Below, in pieces: positions 34,799-44,075 of a stretch of DNA of 64,000 nt. Both the position numbers and the translations under genes were made by a program. Source of the stretch: Dyella terrae (GTDB taxonomy: Bacteria > Pseudomonadota > Gammaproteobacteria > Xanthomonadales > Rhodanobacteraceae); contig NZ_CP089414.1 in assembly GCF_022394535.1 (NCBI RefSeq), positions 4,340,001-4,404,000 of the forward strand. The letters run 5' to 3'. The notes under the pieces were generated by a model. The model had not been told where the DNA came from and did not search any database. It was given only the letters and a program-made list of their open reading frames with translations. Position 1 is the first letter of the stretch, and every line of letters begins with the position of its first letter.

Positions 34799-36502
34799 TT
34801 AATGGTGGGATGCGGGCGTGACGGGGTCGCGAACGAGCGAACCGCGCAGTCCGTAGAAAACGATGTAGCCGTAGCAGAGCAGCGGCAGAATGAAAGCGTG
34901 TTGGATGCCCATGTGGTCGGCCAACACGCCTTGTGCCAGCGGCAGTAGAGCGCCGCCGACGATGGCCATGATCAGCAGGCTCGATGCCTTGCCGGTCAGG
35001 GGGCCCATGCGCTCGATGCCCAGCGCGAAGATGGTCGGGAACATGATGGAGTTGAACAGGCCAATGGCGATCACGCTGACCATCGCCACGTTGCCCTGCG
35101 TGAGCATGGTGGTAAGCACCAGCAGGCCCGCGACGGCGGCAAAGGCGGCCAGCAGCTTACGGGGGTTGATGTAGACGAGTAGCGCCGAACCGGCCAGACG
35201 TCCCACCATCGCGCCACCCCAGTAGTACACGACGTGGTCTGCGGCGGTCTGTTCGCTCATGTGGCCGATTTCCGGCAGCGACAGGTAGTTCACCAGGAAG
35301 CTGCCAATGGAAACTTCCGCGCCGACGTAAAAGAAGATCGCGAGCACGCCGAACAACACATGGCTATGCCGCAGGGCATCCATCAGCGTGTGGTGCGAGG
35401 AGTCGGCCTGCTCGGTGGATTCGGTCAGCGGCGGCAGGCGGAACAACCACACGCCGACGGCAAGGACGATCAGTGCAACGCCCAGGCCGAGATAGGGCTT
35501 CTGCACCAACTGTGCCTGTTTCTGGCGGTAGTCGGTGAGCTGTTGCTGGGTTTCTGGCGAGAGGCTTGCGCGCACGCTGGTCAGTTGCGCGGCGTCATGC
35601 GTATCCAGTCGCGAGGACGCGAGCTTGTCCAGGGCGGTGGTGAGCGTTGCCGAGGGCAGTGCCGCGAGTTGCTGTGGCGACAGTGCGGACAGCGTGGCGA
35701 GCAGGGGAGCACCGGAGAGGCTGTCCAACACCTGCGCCATCGGTCCAGCGGGCAACTGGACGAAGCTCGCGGCTACGTCCTGAATCGGCAGGCGATCCAG
35801 CGCGGTGGCCGATGCATCGTTCAATGCGGCCACGAGCCGTTCCGGCGGCGCCTGGCGAATCGCGTCGATGGTCTGCACCGCCGGCGCGTTGTTGAGGGTC
35901 TGCACCAGTTGTGCGGTTTCCGGCGCGTTGCGTATGGCCGGCGGGATGACCACGGCCGCCGCGGAGAGAATCAGCAGGCCACCAAACTTCGGCCCAATGG
36001 TGGTGCCCAGCGAGTTCATCGCCTGCGCCAAGGTGAGTCGGCTTGAGCTGGTGCGCTCGGGGCCCAGTAGCGCCACGTAGGCGTTGGCGGCCACCTGCAG
36101 CACAGTGATGCCCGTGGCGAGCACGAACAGCGCGGCGAGAAAAGCGCCATACGAATGCAGCAACGCGGCTGGCCAGAAACCAAAAGCGCCTACCGCCGCG
36201 ATCGCCAGTCCGGCCACGATGCCTTTCTTGTAGCCCAGCAAGGCGACCAGCCGACCTGCGGGCAGTGACATCAAGAAGTACGCACCGAAGAAGGTGAACT
36301 GCACGAGCATCGCCTGCGCGTAGTTCAACTCGAAAACGGTCTTCAGGTGAGGGATCAGGATGTCGTTGAGGACGGTCAGGAAACCCCACATGAAAAAGAT
36401 CGTGGTGGTTACCGCCATGGCCATCGGGTAATCGGTATAGCGCGTCTTGCCTGAGGCCGGCGACGCAGTCGCCGACTGGATGGGTGGAGCTGCAAAGGCC
36501 AT
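34799..36502 (-). CDS. FucP-like sugar/H+ symporter with enlarged periplasmic loop
   Basis: 567 residues, MFS type, against about 410-440 usual for the FucP/GluP group. The core motifs are present (FFMWGFLTVLNDILIPHLK, FGAYFLMSLPAG, ANAYVALLGP, LAQAMNSLGTTIGPKFGGLL). Between helices 5 and 6, residues about 188-335 form an extra Ala/Leu/Gln-rich segment predicted to be alpha-helical and to face the periplasm. It is followed by normal helices 6-12. Context (LacI, kinase, isomerase, GH92) suggests uptake of mannose or fructose. It starts 15 bases after the LacI stop. Confidence 0.87.
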   Translation of the reverse strand: MAFAAPPIQSATASPASGKTRYTDYPMAMAVTTTIFFMWGFLTVLNDILIPHLKTVFELNYAQAMLVQFTFFGAYFLMSLPAGRLVALLGYKKGIVAGLAIAAVGAFGFWPAALLHSYGAFLAALFVLATGITVLQVAANAYVALLGPERTSSSRLTLAQAMNSLGTTIGPKFGGLLILSAAAVVIPPAIRNAPETAQLVQTLNNAPAVQTIDAIRQAPPERLVAALNDASATALDRLPIQDVAASFVQLPAGPMAQVLDSLSGAPLLATLSALSPQQLAALPSATLTTALDKLASSRLDTHDAAQLTSVRASLSPETQQQLTDYRQKQAQLVQKPYLGLGVALIVLAVGVWLFRLPPLTESTEQADSSHHTLMDALRHSHVLFGVLAIFFYVGAEVSIGSFLVNYLSLPEIGHMSEQTAADHVVYYWGGAMVGRLAGSALLVYINPRKLLAAFAAVAGLLVLTTMLTQGNVAMVSVIAIGLFNSIMFPTIFALGIERMGPLTGKASSLLIMAIVGGALLPLAQGVLADHMGIQHAFILPLLCYGYIVFYGLRGSLVRDPVTPASHH

Positions 36503-36517
36503 GCGTAATCCGAAAGG

Positions 36518-37567
36518 TCAGGAAAGAGGGCAGCTGCTTTCGCGCACGACCAGTTCAACTGGCGCGACGATGGTGCCCGAAGGCGCCTGCGGATCCCGCA
36601 GACGGGCGAGAAGCATGTCGGCCGCCTGCCTGCCCCGTGCGCGTGGCGCCGTGGATAGCGTGGTCAGCGTAGGCATGCTCATGGACGCTTCGGCGATGTC
36701 GTCGAAGCCGGTGACCGCGAAATCGCGGCCGGCTTGTCGCCCGTGCTGGTGCAGGCCGAGCATGAGGCCCAGCGCGACCGCGTCGTTGTAGCAGACGGCG
36801 GCGGTGGGCACCTTGCCCGCTCCCTGAAACAAGTCCCCGGCGGCGCGCGCGGCGTCCGTGCGCGTGGGCGTGCTTTGCACGCGCCAGTGTGCCTCGACCG
36901 TCAGGCCGGCAGCCTGCATGGCCTGGCGGTAGCCGGCATGGCGCTGGCGGGTGGAGCTGGCGTGGTCATGCCCGCCGAAAAAGGCGATGTGCCGGTGACC
37001 CTGGGCAATCAGATGCTCAGTGGCCTGGCGTGCGCCGCGCTCGTTGTCGAGCATCAGGCGGTCCCAGTGCGCGTATTCCGGCAGCTCGCCGCCGAGTTCG
37101 CGGTTGAACAGCACCACCGGCGTATGCGTGCCGACCGCGGCCAGCACCTTGCGCGCCTCGCTGTCTTCCGCGGGGGACAGGATGATGCCGCCGGGTCCGT
37201 GCTCGATCAGCGAGCCGAGCACGGCGTGCTCTCGCTCCGCGGAATCGCCGGTACTGCCCAGCAGGGTGACGAAACCGGCCGCGCCCAGCGTCTCGTCGAC
37301 GCCAGCGGCGAATTCGGCGAAGAACGGGTTGGCCAGTTCGTTGATGACCAACGCCACGCTGGAGGACGTACGCCGCCGTAGGTTGGCTGCGGCCCGGTTG
37401 TAGACGTAGCCCTGCTTGCGCAGTTCTTCCTCTACCCTGGCCCGGGTGATCTTGTTGACCAGGGGACTGCCTCGCAGCACCAGTGAAACCGTGGCGCGAG
37501 ACACGCCGCAGCCGGCTGCGATGTCGTTGAGAGTGATCTTTCTACCGACCGGGGTCTGGCTTTCCAT
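36518..37567 (-). CDS. LacI-family transcriptional regulator of the mannose cluster
   Basis: 349 residues. The N-terminal HTH and hinge (ITLNDIAAGCGVSRATVSLVL, YNRAAANLRRR) precede a periplasmic-binding-protein-like effector domain. It is the first gene of the transporter-kinase-isomerase operon and is divergent from the GH92 gene. Two operator-like sites lie in the 157-base gap, so it likely represses both directions and itself until a mannose-derived effector binds. Confidence 0.9.
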   Translation of the reverse strand: MESQTPVGRKITLNDIAAGCGVSRATVSLVLRGSPLVNKITRARVEEELRKQGYVYNRAAANLRRRTSSSVALVINELANPFFAEFAAGVDETLGAAGFVTLLGSTGDSAEREHAVLGSLIEHGPGGIILSPAEDSEARKVLAAVGTHTPVVLFNRELGGELPEYAHWDRLMLDNERGARQATEHLIAQGHRHIAFFGGHDHASSTRQRHAGYRQAMQAAGLTVEAHWRVQSTPTRTDAARAAGDLFQGAGKVPTAAVCYNDAVALGLMLGLHQHGRQAGRDFAVTGFDDIAEASMSMPTLTTLSTAPRARGRQAADMLLARLRDPQAPSGTIVAPVELVVRESSCPLS

Positions 37568-37583
37568 CGCAGGCCTAGGTTAA

Positions 37584-37597
37584 TTGGAACGATCTAA
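37584..37597. promoter_or_regulatory. LacI operator candidate near the regulator start
   Basis: TTGGAACGATCTAA, 17 bases upstream of the regulator start codon, fits the degenerate palindrome TTrrAwCGwTCyAA shared with the site at 37689. The position suits autoregulation. Confidence 0.5.
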
Positions 37598-37688
37598 AGG
37601 TAGCTGCCTCCGCCATGGAACGGAACCGTTTTCGATGGCGCGACGCAGCATGCAACGATGCCTGCATGGATGTTAGCGTCAGGCGAAA

Positions 37689-37702
37689 TTAGAACGATTC
37701 AA
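37689..37702. promoter_or_regulatory. LacI operator candidate upstream of the GH92 gene
   Basis: TTAGAACGATTCAA, 23 bases before the GH92 start codon, matches the site at 37584 in form. A bound repressor here would block GH92 transcription or translation start. Confidence 0.5.
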
Positions 37703-37724
37703 ATCTACTACTTTGGGGAATTCT

Positions 37725-40127
37725 ATGCGTTGCTCCTCTTTCCGCGCCTGCCTGCCGGGTTTACTGGCCGTCGCAGTGAGCTTTGCCCTGGCCGCGCCGG
37801 CCTCCGCATGGGCTGCCGAGGGGCATTCCGCCGACGTCGACCCCCGTATTGGCACGGGCGGCGACGGCCACACCTTCCCCGGCGCCACCGTCCCCTTCGG
37901 CATGATCCAGCTGTCGCCCGACACGGCCATGCCGGATTTCAAACATGCCTACAAGTACGCCGCCGGCTATCAGTACGGCGACAGCAGTTTGCTGGGCTTC
38001 TCCCACACGCATTTCTCCGGCTCCGGCCATTCGGACATGGGTGATGTGCTGGTCATGCCGATCGCTGGCGACGTCCGTCTTGAGCCGGGTGACCCGGCCA
38101 AGCCCGGCAGCGGCTACCGCTCGCGCTTCAGCCATGACACCGAAGTGGCCCAAGCGGGCTATTACGCCGTGACCCTGGGCGACTACGGCGTGCGCGCCGA
38201 GCTTACGTCCGGACGCCGCATCGGCTGGCACCGCTATACGTTCCCGGCCGGCAAGCCGGCGCACTTGTTGCTGGATCTGCGCCCAAGCATCTACGACTAC
38301 CCCGGCAAGGTGCTGTGGTCCAGCTTGCGAGTGCAGGAGGACGGCACCGTCACCGGTTGCCGCACCACGCGCGGCTGGGCGCCGGGGCGCGAGCTTTGTT
38401 TTGCCATGCGCTTCTCGCAGCCGATGACCTCGCGCACGCTCTACAACCGCGAAACCGACGTGGTCTACAAGGGCTTCAAGGGCCCGGGCAACCAGCCGGA
38501 GGACCATGACGGCCAGAGCGGCCGCGCCCTGGAAGGCGTGTTCGACTTCGGCAACCTCAAGCAGCCGCTGGGCGTGAAGGTGGCGATTTCCTCAGTGAGC
38601 GAGGCCAACGCCATCGCCAACCTCGATGCCGAAGGCAAGGGCTGGGACTTCGATGCACGCCGCGCCGAAGCACGCGCGGATTGGGACAAAGCGTTGGCTT
38701 CCATCGACGTGGAAGGCAGCAAGGATCAGCGCGTAGGCTTCTACACCTCGCTCTATCATGCGCTTCTGTCGCCGACGTTGAGCATGGACGTCAACGGCCA
38801 GTTCCGCGGGCCGGACGGCGCGGTGCACGAGGCGGTCGACAAGAACGGCAAGTTCGAATTCCACTCCACCTGGTCGCTATGGGATGTCTATCGCGCCCAG
38901 CAACCGCTGATGGCACTGCTGATGCCCCAGCGCAGCACCGACTTCATCCGCTCGCTGATCGCCTCGCGCGAAGCCAGCCCGTTCGGCATTCTGCCGGTGT
39001 GGGCGTATCAGGGCATGGAGACGTGGTGCATGATCGGCTACCACGCCGTGCCGGTGATCGCCGATGCCTACGTCAAGGGTGTACGCGGTTTCGATGCGGA
39101 CGCGGCGTTGAAGGCGATGGTCGCCAGCGCGACCTATGCGCCGTACGGTGACCTTGGCGATTACATGAAGCTCGGTTACGTGCCGATCGACAAGGAGCCG
39201 GAGGCCGCGTCCAAGACGCTCGAATACGCCTACGATGACTGGTCGCTTGCCCAGATGGCGAAGGCCATGGGCCGCAAGGACATCGCCGCCACCTTCGACA
39301 AGCGCGCCGGCAACTGGCGCAACGCGTACGACCCCAAGACCGGCTTCATGCGCGCACGCAAAACCGACGGCAGCTTCCGCGAGCCGTTCAATCCGGATGT
39401 GGCGGGTTACGGTAGCGACTACACCGAAGGCAACGCGTGGCAGTACTCCTGGTACGTGCCGCAGGACGTCGCCGCGCTGGTCAAGGCGATGGGCGGCGAC
39501 CAGACCTTCGTCACCAAGCTGGACAGCGTGTTCGAGGCCAAGGTCGACAAGTCGCACTTCGCCAACGTGGAAGACATCACCGGCCTGATCGGCTGGTACG
39601 CGCACGGCAACGAGCCCAGTCACCATCTGGCGTATCTCTATGACTATGCCGGCGCGCCGTGGCAGACGCAGAAGCGCCTCAAGCAGATCATGGACAGCCA
39701 GTACGCCACGCGCCCGGATGGCCTGGCTGGCAATGATGACCTCGGCCAGATGTCGGCGTGGTACATCTTCACCGCGCTGGGTTTCTATCCGGTGACGCCA
39801 GCCAGCGACGAGTACGCCTTCGGCCGACCGTTCGTGTCACGGGCGATCTTGCATCTGCCCGGCGGCAAGACGTTCACCGTGACGGCCGAGCCGCTGGATG
39901 ACGCGCATCCGTACGTGGGCTCGGTGACCCTCAACGGCAAACCGCTGAATCGCGTCTTCCTCCGGCATGGCGAAATCGTCGCCGGCGGCGAGCTGCACTT
40001 CACCATGCAGGCCGAGCCGAACCGGGCGTGGGGGCAGGGCGCGGATGCCAGGCCGTCATCGATGAGCACCTCTACGACCAAGGTCGCGGCTACTTCCGGG
40101 GAAAGTGGTAGCAAATCGTCCAGGTAA
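37725..40127 (+). CDS. GH92 alpha-mannosidase
   Basis: 800 residues from ATG 37725 (GGGGAA site; a TTG at 37713 is less likely). A signal peptide ends near SAWAAEG. The GH92 two-domain layout is clear: N-terminal beta-sandwich (VDPRIGTGGDGHTFPGATVP, LLGFSHTHFSGSGHSDMGD) and a catalytic (alpha/alpha)6 barrel with FHSTWSLWDVYRAQQPL and GNDDLGQMSAWYIFTALGFY (Asp671/Asp672 region supplies the base). GH92 enzymes are calcium-dependent inverting exo-alpha-mannosidases acting on N-glycans or yeast mannan. It would release mannose outside the cytoplasm for the divergent uptake operon. Confidence 0.92.
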   Translation: MRCSSFRACLPGLLAVAVSFALAAPASAWAAEGHSADVDPRIGTGGDGHTFPGATVPFGMIQLSPDTAMPDFKHAYKYAAGYQYGDSSLLGFSHTHFSGSGHSDMGDVLVMPIAGDVRLEPGDPAKPGSGYRSRFSHDTEVAQAGYYAVTLGDYGVRAELTSGRRIGWHRYTFPAGKPAHLLLDLRPSIYDYPGKVLWSSLRVQEDGTVTGCRTTRGWAPGRELCFAMRFSQPMTSRTLYNRETDVVYKGFKGPGNQPEDHDGQSGRALEGVFDFGNLKQPLGVKVAISSVSEANAIANLDAEGKGWDFDARRAEARADWDKALASIDVEGSKDQRVGFYTSLYHALLSPTLSMDVNGQFRGPDGAVHEAVDKNGKFEFHSTWSLWDVYRAQQPLMALLMPQRSTDFIRSLIASREASPFGILPVWAYQGMETWCMIGYHAVPVIADAYVKGVRGFDADAALKAMVASATYAPYGDLGDYMKLGYVPIDKEPEAASKTLEYAYDDWSLAQMAKAMGRKDIAATFDKRAGNWRNAYDPKTGFMRARKTDGSFREPFNPDVAGYGSDYTEGNAWQYSWYVPQDVAALVKAMGGDQTFVTKLDSVFEAKVDKSHFANVEDITGLIGWYAHGNEPSHHLAYLYDYAGAPWQTQKRLKQIMDSQYATRPDGLAGNDDLGQMSAWYIFTALGFYPVTPASDEYAFGRPFVSRAILHLPGGKTFTVTAEPLDDAHPYVGSVTLNGKPLNRVFLRHGEIVAGGELHFTMQAEPNRAWGQGADARPSSMSTSTTKVAATSGESGSKSSR

Positions 40128-40159
40128 GTGGTGGTAAACGCCAGGGTGATTCTGCAACC

Positions 40160-42010
40160 ATGCAGGACATGTTGCGCTCATCCTGGAAACTGGCGTCGAC
40201 ACAACGGCCCTCGATGAAGGACCGCATTGCCCTGCGCTGGCGCCTGGGCGGTTTGCTGGCCGCCGTGTTGGTGATCGTTGCGTTGCCGTATGTAGTCACG
40301 CGCTCCGGTGCCAGTCAGGCGATCCTGGCCAACGAGCGTGTGACGCATTCCAGTGAGGTGAAATCGCTCACCTACCGGATCGCCTATGTCACCCGGGACA
40401 GCGAAGCGGCAATCTACCGCCTTATCCATGGCGACCAGGATACGCAAGTGCGCAAGCGGGCGGAGCGGGCCGCGCACGAAACTCCCGGGCTGATGCAGCA
40501 ATTGCGCGAGATGACGCGCGATAGCCCGGATCAGCAGGCGTTGATCGGCTCACTCAGTTCCGTGGTCAGCGGGCGGCTCGCACTCAGCGGGCAGGCCATC
40601 ATGCGGCATGACCACGGCGATGAGACCGGCGCCACCGATGCCATGCGGGACTCCGGTACGCTGTTCCGGATGGACGGTCTGATCGACGAGATCGTGCACA
40701 ACGAGGACGGCAACCTGATCAACCGCCGCGACGCGGCTAGCCGTGAATCGTTCAATAGCGAGCTGGCCCTGACCATCACCGCCATTGCGCAGGTGCTGCT
40801 GCTGGCCATTGTGGTCGTCGTGTCCGAGCGCCAGATCAGCCGCCGCCTGCGCGCCGAGGTGCGCGAGGGGCAGGCGGTACAGCGCTCGCAGCTCATCGTG
40901 CAGGCGGTGCGCGAACCGATCGCTCTGCTCGATGCCAGCCTCGGCACGCTGCTGGTGAATGCAGCATTCGGCGAGCTCTACGGCCTGCCGCCGGATTTCC
41001 GCCAATCGCTGCCGCTCACCGAGATCGGCGACGGAGCCTGGAAGGACAGCGCATTGCTGCAACGGCTCAACGACGTGCTGCTGCTGGATCGCGAGCTGTG
41101 GGACTACGAACTGATCCAGCGCACCGTGGACGGCGTGGACCGCCACGTGGTGATCAATGCACGCCGCCTGGAGCAGGACAGCGGCGGCGATCCAGTGCTG
41201 CTGCTCACCCTCAGCGACGTCACCGCGCGTGCACTGGTCGAGCAACAGGTGAAGGAACTGAACCGTCAGCTCGAAGGCAAGATCGAACAGGTGTCGGATG
41301 TGAACCGCGAGCTGGAAGCCTTCAGCTATTCGGTGTCGCATGACTTGCGTGCACCACTGCGCCATATCAGCGGCTTTGCCGGCAAGCTTCAGCAGCACCT
41401 GGGCGACAACGCGGACGAGCGCTCGCGCCACTACATCGAAGTGATCAACGATGCTGCCAAGCGCATGGCGCTGCTGATCGAGGACCTGCTGGTGTTCTCG
41501 CGCCTGGGTCGCGGCGCGCTGCGCCTGCAGCCGGTGGACATGCAATCGCTGGCGGATGAGGCGCGTGCGCTAGCCGAAACCGATGCCCATGGGCGCCACA
41601 TCGTGTGGTCCATCGCGCCGTTGCCCATCGTCATCGGTGACGAAAACATGCTGCGCACCGTGTGGCAGAACCTGCTTGGCAACGCGGTGAAATACACAGG
41701 CAAGTGCGAGGTGGCGCGTATTGACGTGGACGTGCAGCGCCACCGCGATGGTAGTTACGAATTTGTGGTGAGCGACAATGGCGCCGGCTTTGATATGCAG
41801 TACGCGGGTAAACTGTTTGGTGTGTTCCAGCGACTGCACCGTGCCTCGGAGTTTCCGGGCAACGGCATCGGACTGGCCAACGTGCGTCGCATCGTGACGC
41901 GACACGGCGGACGCGTCTGGGCGGATGCTCAACCGGGGCAAGGAGCGCGTTTCCATTTCAGCCTGCCGTCTTCGGACCTCGCAGAGAGCTTCTCGCAGAG
42001 GCGCCCATGA
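40160..42010 (+). CDS. CHASE3-PAS sensor histidine kinase
   Basis: 616 residues. Two membrane helices (about residues 29-47 and 195-215) flank a CHASE3-type periplasmic domain. A PAS-like domain (ALLDASLGTLLVNAAFGELYGL), a coiled coil (VKELNRQLEGKIEQVSDVNREL), HisKA (FSYSVSHDLRAPLRHISGF) and HATPase (NLLGNAVKYTGK, VSDNGAGFDMQYAGKLF, GNGIGLANVRRI) follow. This is the phytochrome-type kinase core that pairs with small receiver proteins. The stop overlaps the receiver gene by four bases. The signal is unknown. Confidence 0.87.
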   Translation: MQDMLRSSWKLASTQRPSMKDRIALRWRLGGLLAAVLVIVALPYVVTRSGASQAILANERVTHSSEVKSLTYRIAYVTRDSEAAIYRLIHGDQDTQVRKRAERAAHETPGLMQQLREMTRDSPDQQALIGSLSSVVSGRLALSGQAIMRHDHGDETGATDAMRDSGTLFRMDGLIDEIVHNEDGNLINRRDAASRESFNSELALTITAIAQVLLLAIVVVVSERQISRRLRAEVREGQAVQRSQLIVQAVREPIALLDASLGTLLVNAAFGELYGLPPDFRQSLPLTEIGDGAWKDSALLQRLNDVLLLDRELWDYELIQRTVDGVDRHVVINARRLEQDSGGDPVLLLTLSDVTARALVEQQVKELNRQLEGKIEQVSDVNRELEAFSYSVSHDLRAPLRHISGFAGKLQQHLGDNADERSRHYIEVINDAAKRMALLIEDLLVFSRLGRGALRLQPVDMQSLADEARALAETDAHGRHIVWSIAPLPIVIGDENMLRTVWQNLLGNAVKYTGKCEVARIDVDVQRHRDGSYEFVVSDNGAGFDMQYAGKLFGVFQRLHRASEFPGNGIGLANVRRIVTRHGGRVWADAQPGQGARFHFSLPSSDLAESFSQRRP

Positions 42011-42453
42011 AACATCGAGACTTCCGTACGATCCTGCTCGTCGAGGACAGCCTTGCCGACGCCGAAATGGCGCTCGATGCGCTGGCGGGTGCGCACCTGG
42101 CCAATCCCGTGGTACACGTCGAAGACGGTGTGGATTGCCTGGACTACCTTTACTGCCGTGGCGAGTGGGCAGGTCGCGAACCCGTCGACCCCGCCGTGGT
42201 GCTGCTGGATATCAAGATGCCGCGCATGAGTGGCATCGAAGTGTTGACGCAGCTACGGGCGGACGAGCGCTTTCGCCGGGTGCCGGTGGTGATCCTCTCC
42301 TCGTCGCGGGAAGAAAGCGATCTCGCGCGTAGCTGGGACATCGGTGCGAATGCGTATGTGATCAAGCCGGTCGACGTGGATCAGTTTTTTGAAGCGGTGC
42401 GAACCGTGGGGCAGTTCTGGGCCGTGCTCAACCAGGCACCGGACCACGGCTGA
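42007..42453 (+). CDS. Stand-alone receiver protein (Rcp1-like)
   Basis: 148 residues, a single receiver domain with LLVEDSLADAEM, phosphoacceptor Asp68 in VVLLDIKMPRMSG and Lys in VIKPVD. It has no output domain, so it acts by protein contact or in a phosphorelay. It is translationally coupled to the upstream kinase (ATGA) and 44 bases upstream of a hybrid kinase gene. Confidence 0.9.
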   Translation: MKHRDFRTILLVEDSLADAEMALDALAGAHLANPVVHVEDGVDCLDYLYCRGEWAGREPVDPAVVLLDIKMPRMSGIEVLTQLRADERFRRVPVVILSSSREESDLARSWDIGANAYVIKPVDVDQFFEAVRTVGQFWAVLNQAPDHG

Positions 42454-42497
42454 GAACAGCGAACGGGACGGCAAGCACCACAACGGGGTGGCTGAAC

Positions 42498-44075
42498 GTG
42501 GAAAGGCAGCAGTGGGCGTTACCCCGAATCCGGGTGTTGCAGATCGAGGACAGCCAGCTTGATGCCGAGTTGGTGTTGTCCGAGCTGGACGCCGATCACA
42601 TCGACTACGACGTGCGGCTGGTGGACGCTGAGCGCGATTACCTTTCCGCGTTGGAAGAATTCCAGCCGGATATCGTGCTATCGGACCTGAGCATGCCGGG
42701 TTTCTCCGGCCAGCGCGCGCTGGACATCCTGCGCGAGCGCGACACGGACCTGCCCTTTATCTTCGTCTCCGCGACGCTGGGTGAAGAGGCAGCTATCGAA
42801 GCACTGCGCAACGGTGCGACCGACTACATCCTCAAGCAAAATCCCGCGCGCCTGGCGTCTGCTGTGCGGCGAGCCATGCGTGAGGCCGAGGCGCAACGCT
42901 TGCGCCGCCGCGCGGAAACCGAGCTGATCCGCGCGCAACGCTTCGAGAGCCTGGCCATGCTGGCCGGTGGCCTCAGCCACGATTTGCGTAACCTGCTGCA
43001 GCCACTGCTGCTGGCGGGCGATAGTTTGCAGGACTATCAAGACGACCCGCGCCTCGCGCGTTTGGGCCACCTCGTGCGCGATTGCGGCAAGCGCGGCCTG
43101 GACATGGTGCAGTCCATGCTTTCGTTTGCACGCGGTGCACGGCGTGCCGAGCAGGTGCGCGTGGGTGCGCTGCTCGATGCGCTCGGTTTGCTGCTGCAAG
43201 GCAGCGTGCCTCGCAACGTGACGCTGGAGCTGAATGCCTACGACCCAGAGCTCACCTTCGACGGTAATCACACCGAACTGCAGCAATGCCTGCTCAACCT
43301 GAGCCTCAATGCCATCCAGGCCATGCCTGATGGCGGTGAGCTACGTATCTCGGCATCGCTGGCGTCCTTGCCGGAGAGTTTCTTCCAGCCAGATGAAGAA
43401 GCACGCGAAGGCAATTACCTATGCCTGACCGTCAGCGATACCGGCACCGGCATGGACGAGTCGGCCCTGCTGCACCTGTTCGAGCCGTTCTACACCACCA
43501 AGGAAAGCGGTACCGGCCTTGGTCTCGTGTCGTGCAAACGCCTCATCACCGCGCATGGCGGTGTGATGCGAGTGGATAGTCGGCCGGGAGTGGGCACGCG
43601 CTTCCACATGCATATCCCGTTGACACGGCAAGTCGTGGAGGTGGCCGGGGAACTGGATACCGTCAATCTCCAGGGCGAAGCCGAACGCGTGTTGGTGGTG
43701 GTGGAAGAGGCCGGCCAGCTATCGCTGTTGGTCGACACACTCGATTCCTGGGGTTACCAGGCCCACGCGAGCCAGAGTGGTACAGCGGCACTGCAATGGC
43801 TGGAGGCACAGGGCGTGCCCGACCTCGTGGTGCTCGATTCGGACATGAATCTGTTTACCGGCGTGCGCACGTTGTCAGCGCTGTTCGATCACGGTTATCG
43901 CGGCGCGGTGATTTTGCTGGCGCGGCCGGATGCGCCGCCAGATATGGATGAGTTGCCGGTGATGGAGCATTTGTATCTGGTGGATAAGCCGATCTCGACG
44001 GTGAGGTTGTTGAGGACGGTGAGGGAGGCGCTGGAGGAGAGTGCTTCAGGGTTGGGGCCGCTGGGGCCGGTGTAA
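42498..44075 (+). CDS. Receiver-histidine kinase-receiver hybrid protein
   Basis: 525 residues from GTG 42498; no membrane segment, so cytosolic. An N-terminal receiver (VLQIEDSQLDAELVL, IVLSDLSMPGFSG, ILKQNP) is followed by HisKA (LAGGLSHDLRNLLQPLLLAG), HATPase (NLSLNAIQAMPDGGEL, VSDTGTGMDES, GTGLGLVSCKRLI) and a C-terminal receiver-like domain (LVVLDSDMNLFTG, LVDKP). It probably receives phosphate from the upstream kinase and passes it on; no DNA-binding output is encoded in the trio. Confidence 0.86.
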   Translation: MERQQWALPRIRVLQIEDSQLDAELVLSELDADHIDYDVRLVDAERDYLSALEEFQPDIVLSDLSMPGFSGQRALDILRERDTDLPFIFVSATLGEEAAIEALRNGATDYILKQNPARLASAVRRAMREAEAQRLRRRAETELIRAQRFESLAMLAGGLSHDLRNLLQPLLLAGDSLQDYQDDPRLARLGHLVRDCGKRGLDMVQSMLSFARGARRAEQVRVGALLDALGLLLQGSVPRNVTLELNAYDPELTFDGNHTELQQCLLNLSLNAIQAMPDGGELRISASLASLPESFFQPDEEAREGNYLCLTVSDTGTGMDESALLHLFEPFYTTKESGTGLGLVSCKRLITAHGGVMRVDSRPGVGTRFHMHIPLTRQVVEVAGELDTVNLQGEAERVLVVVEEAGQLSLLVDTLDSWGYQAHASQSGTAALQWLEAQGVPDLVVLDSDMNLFTGVRTLSALFDHGYRGAVILLARPDAPPDMDELPVMEHLYLVDKPISTVRLLRTVREALEESASGLGPLGPV

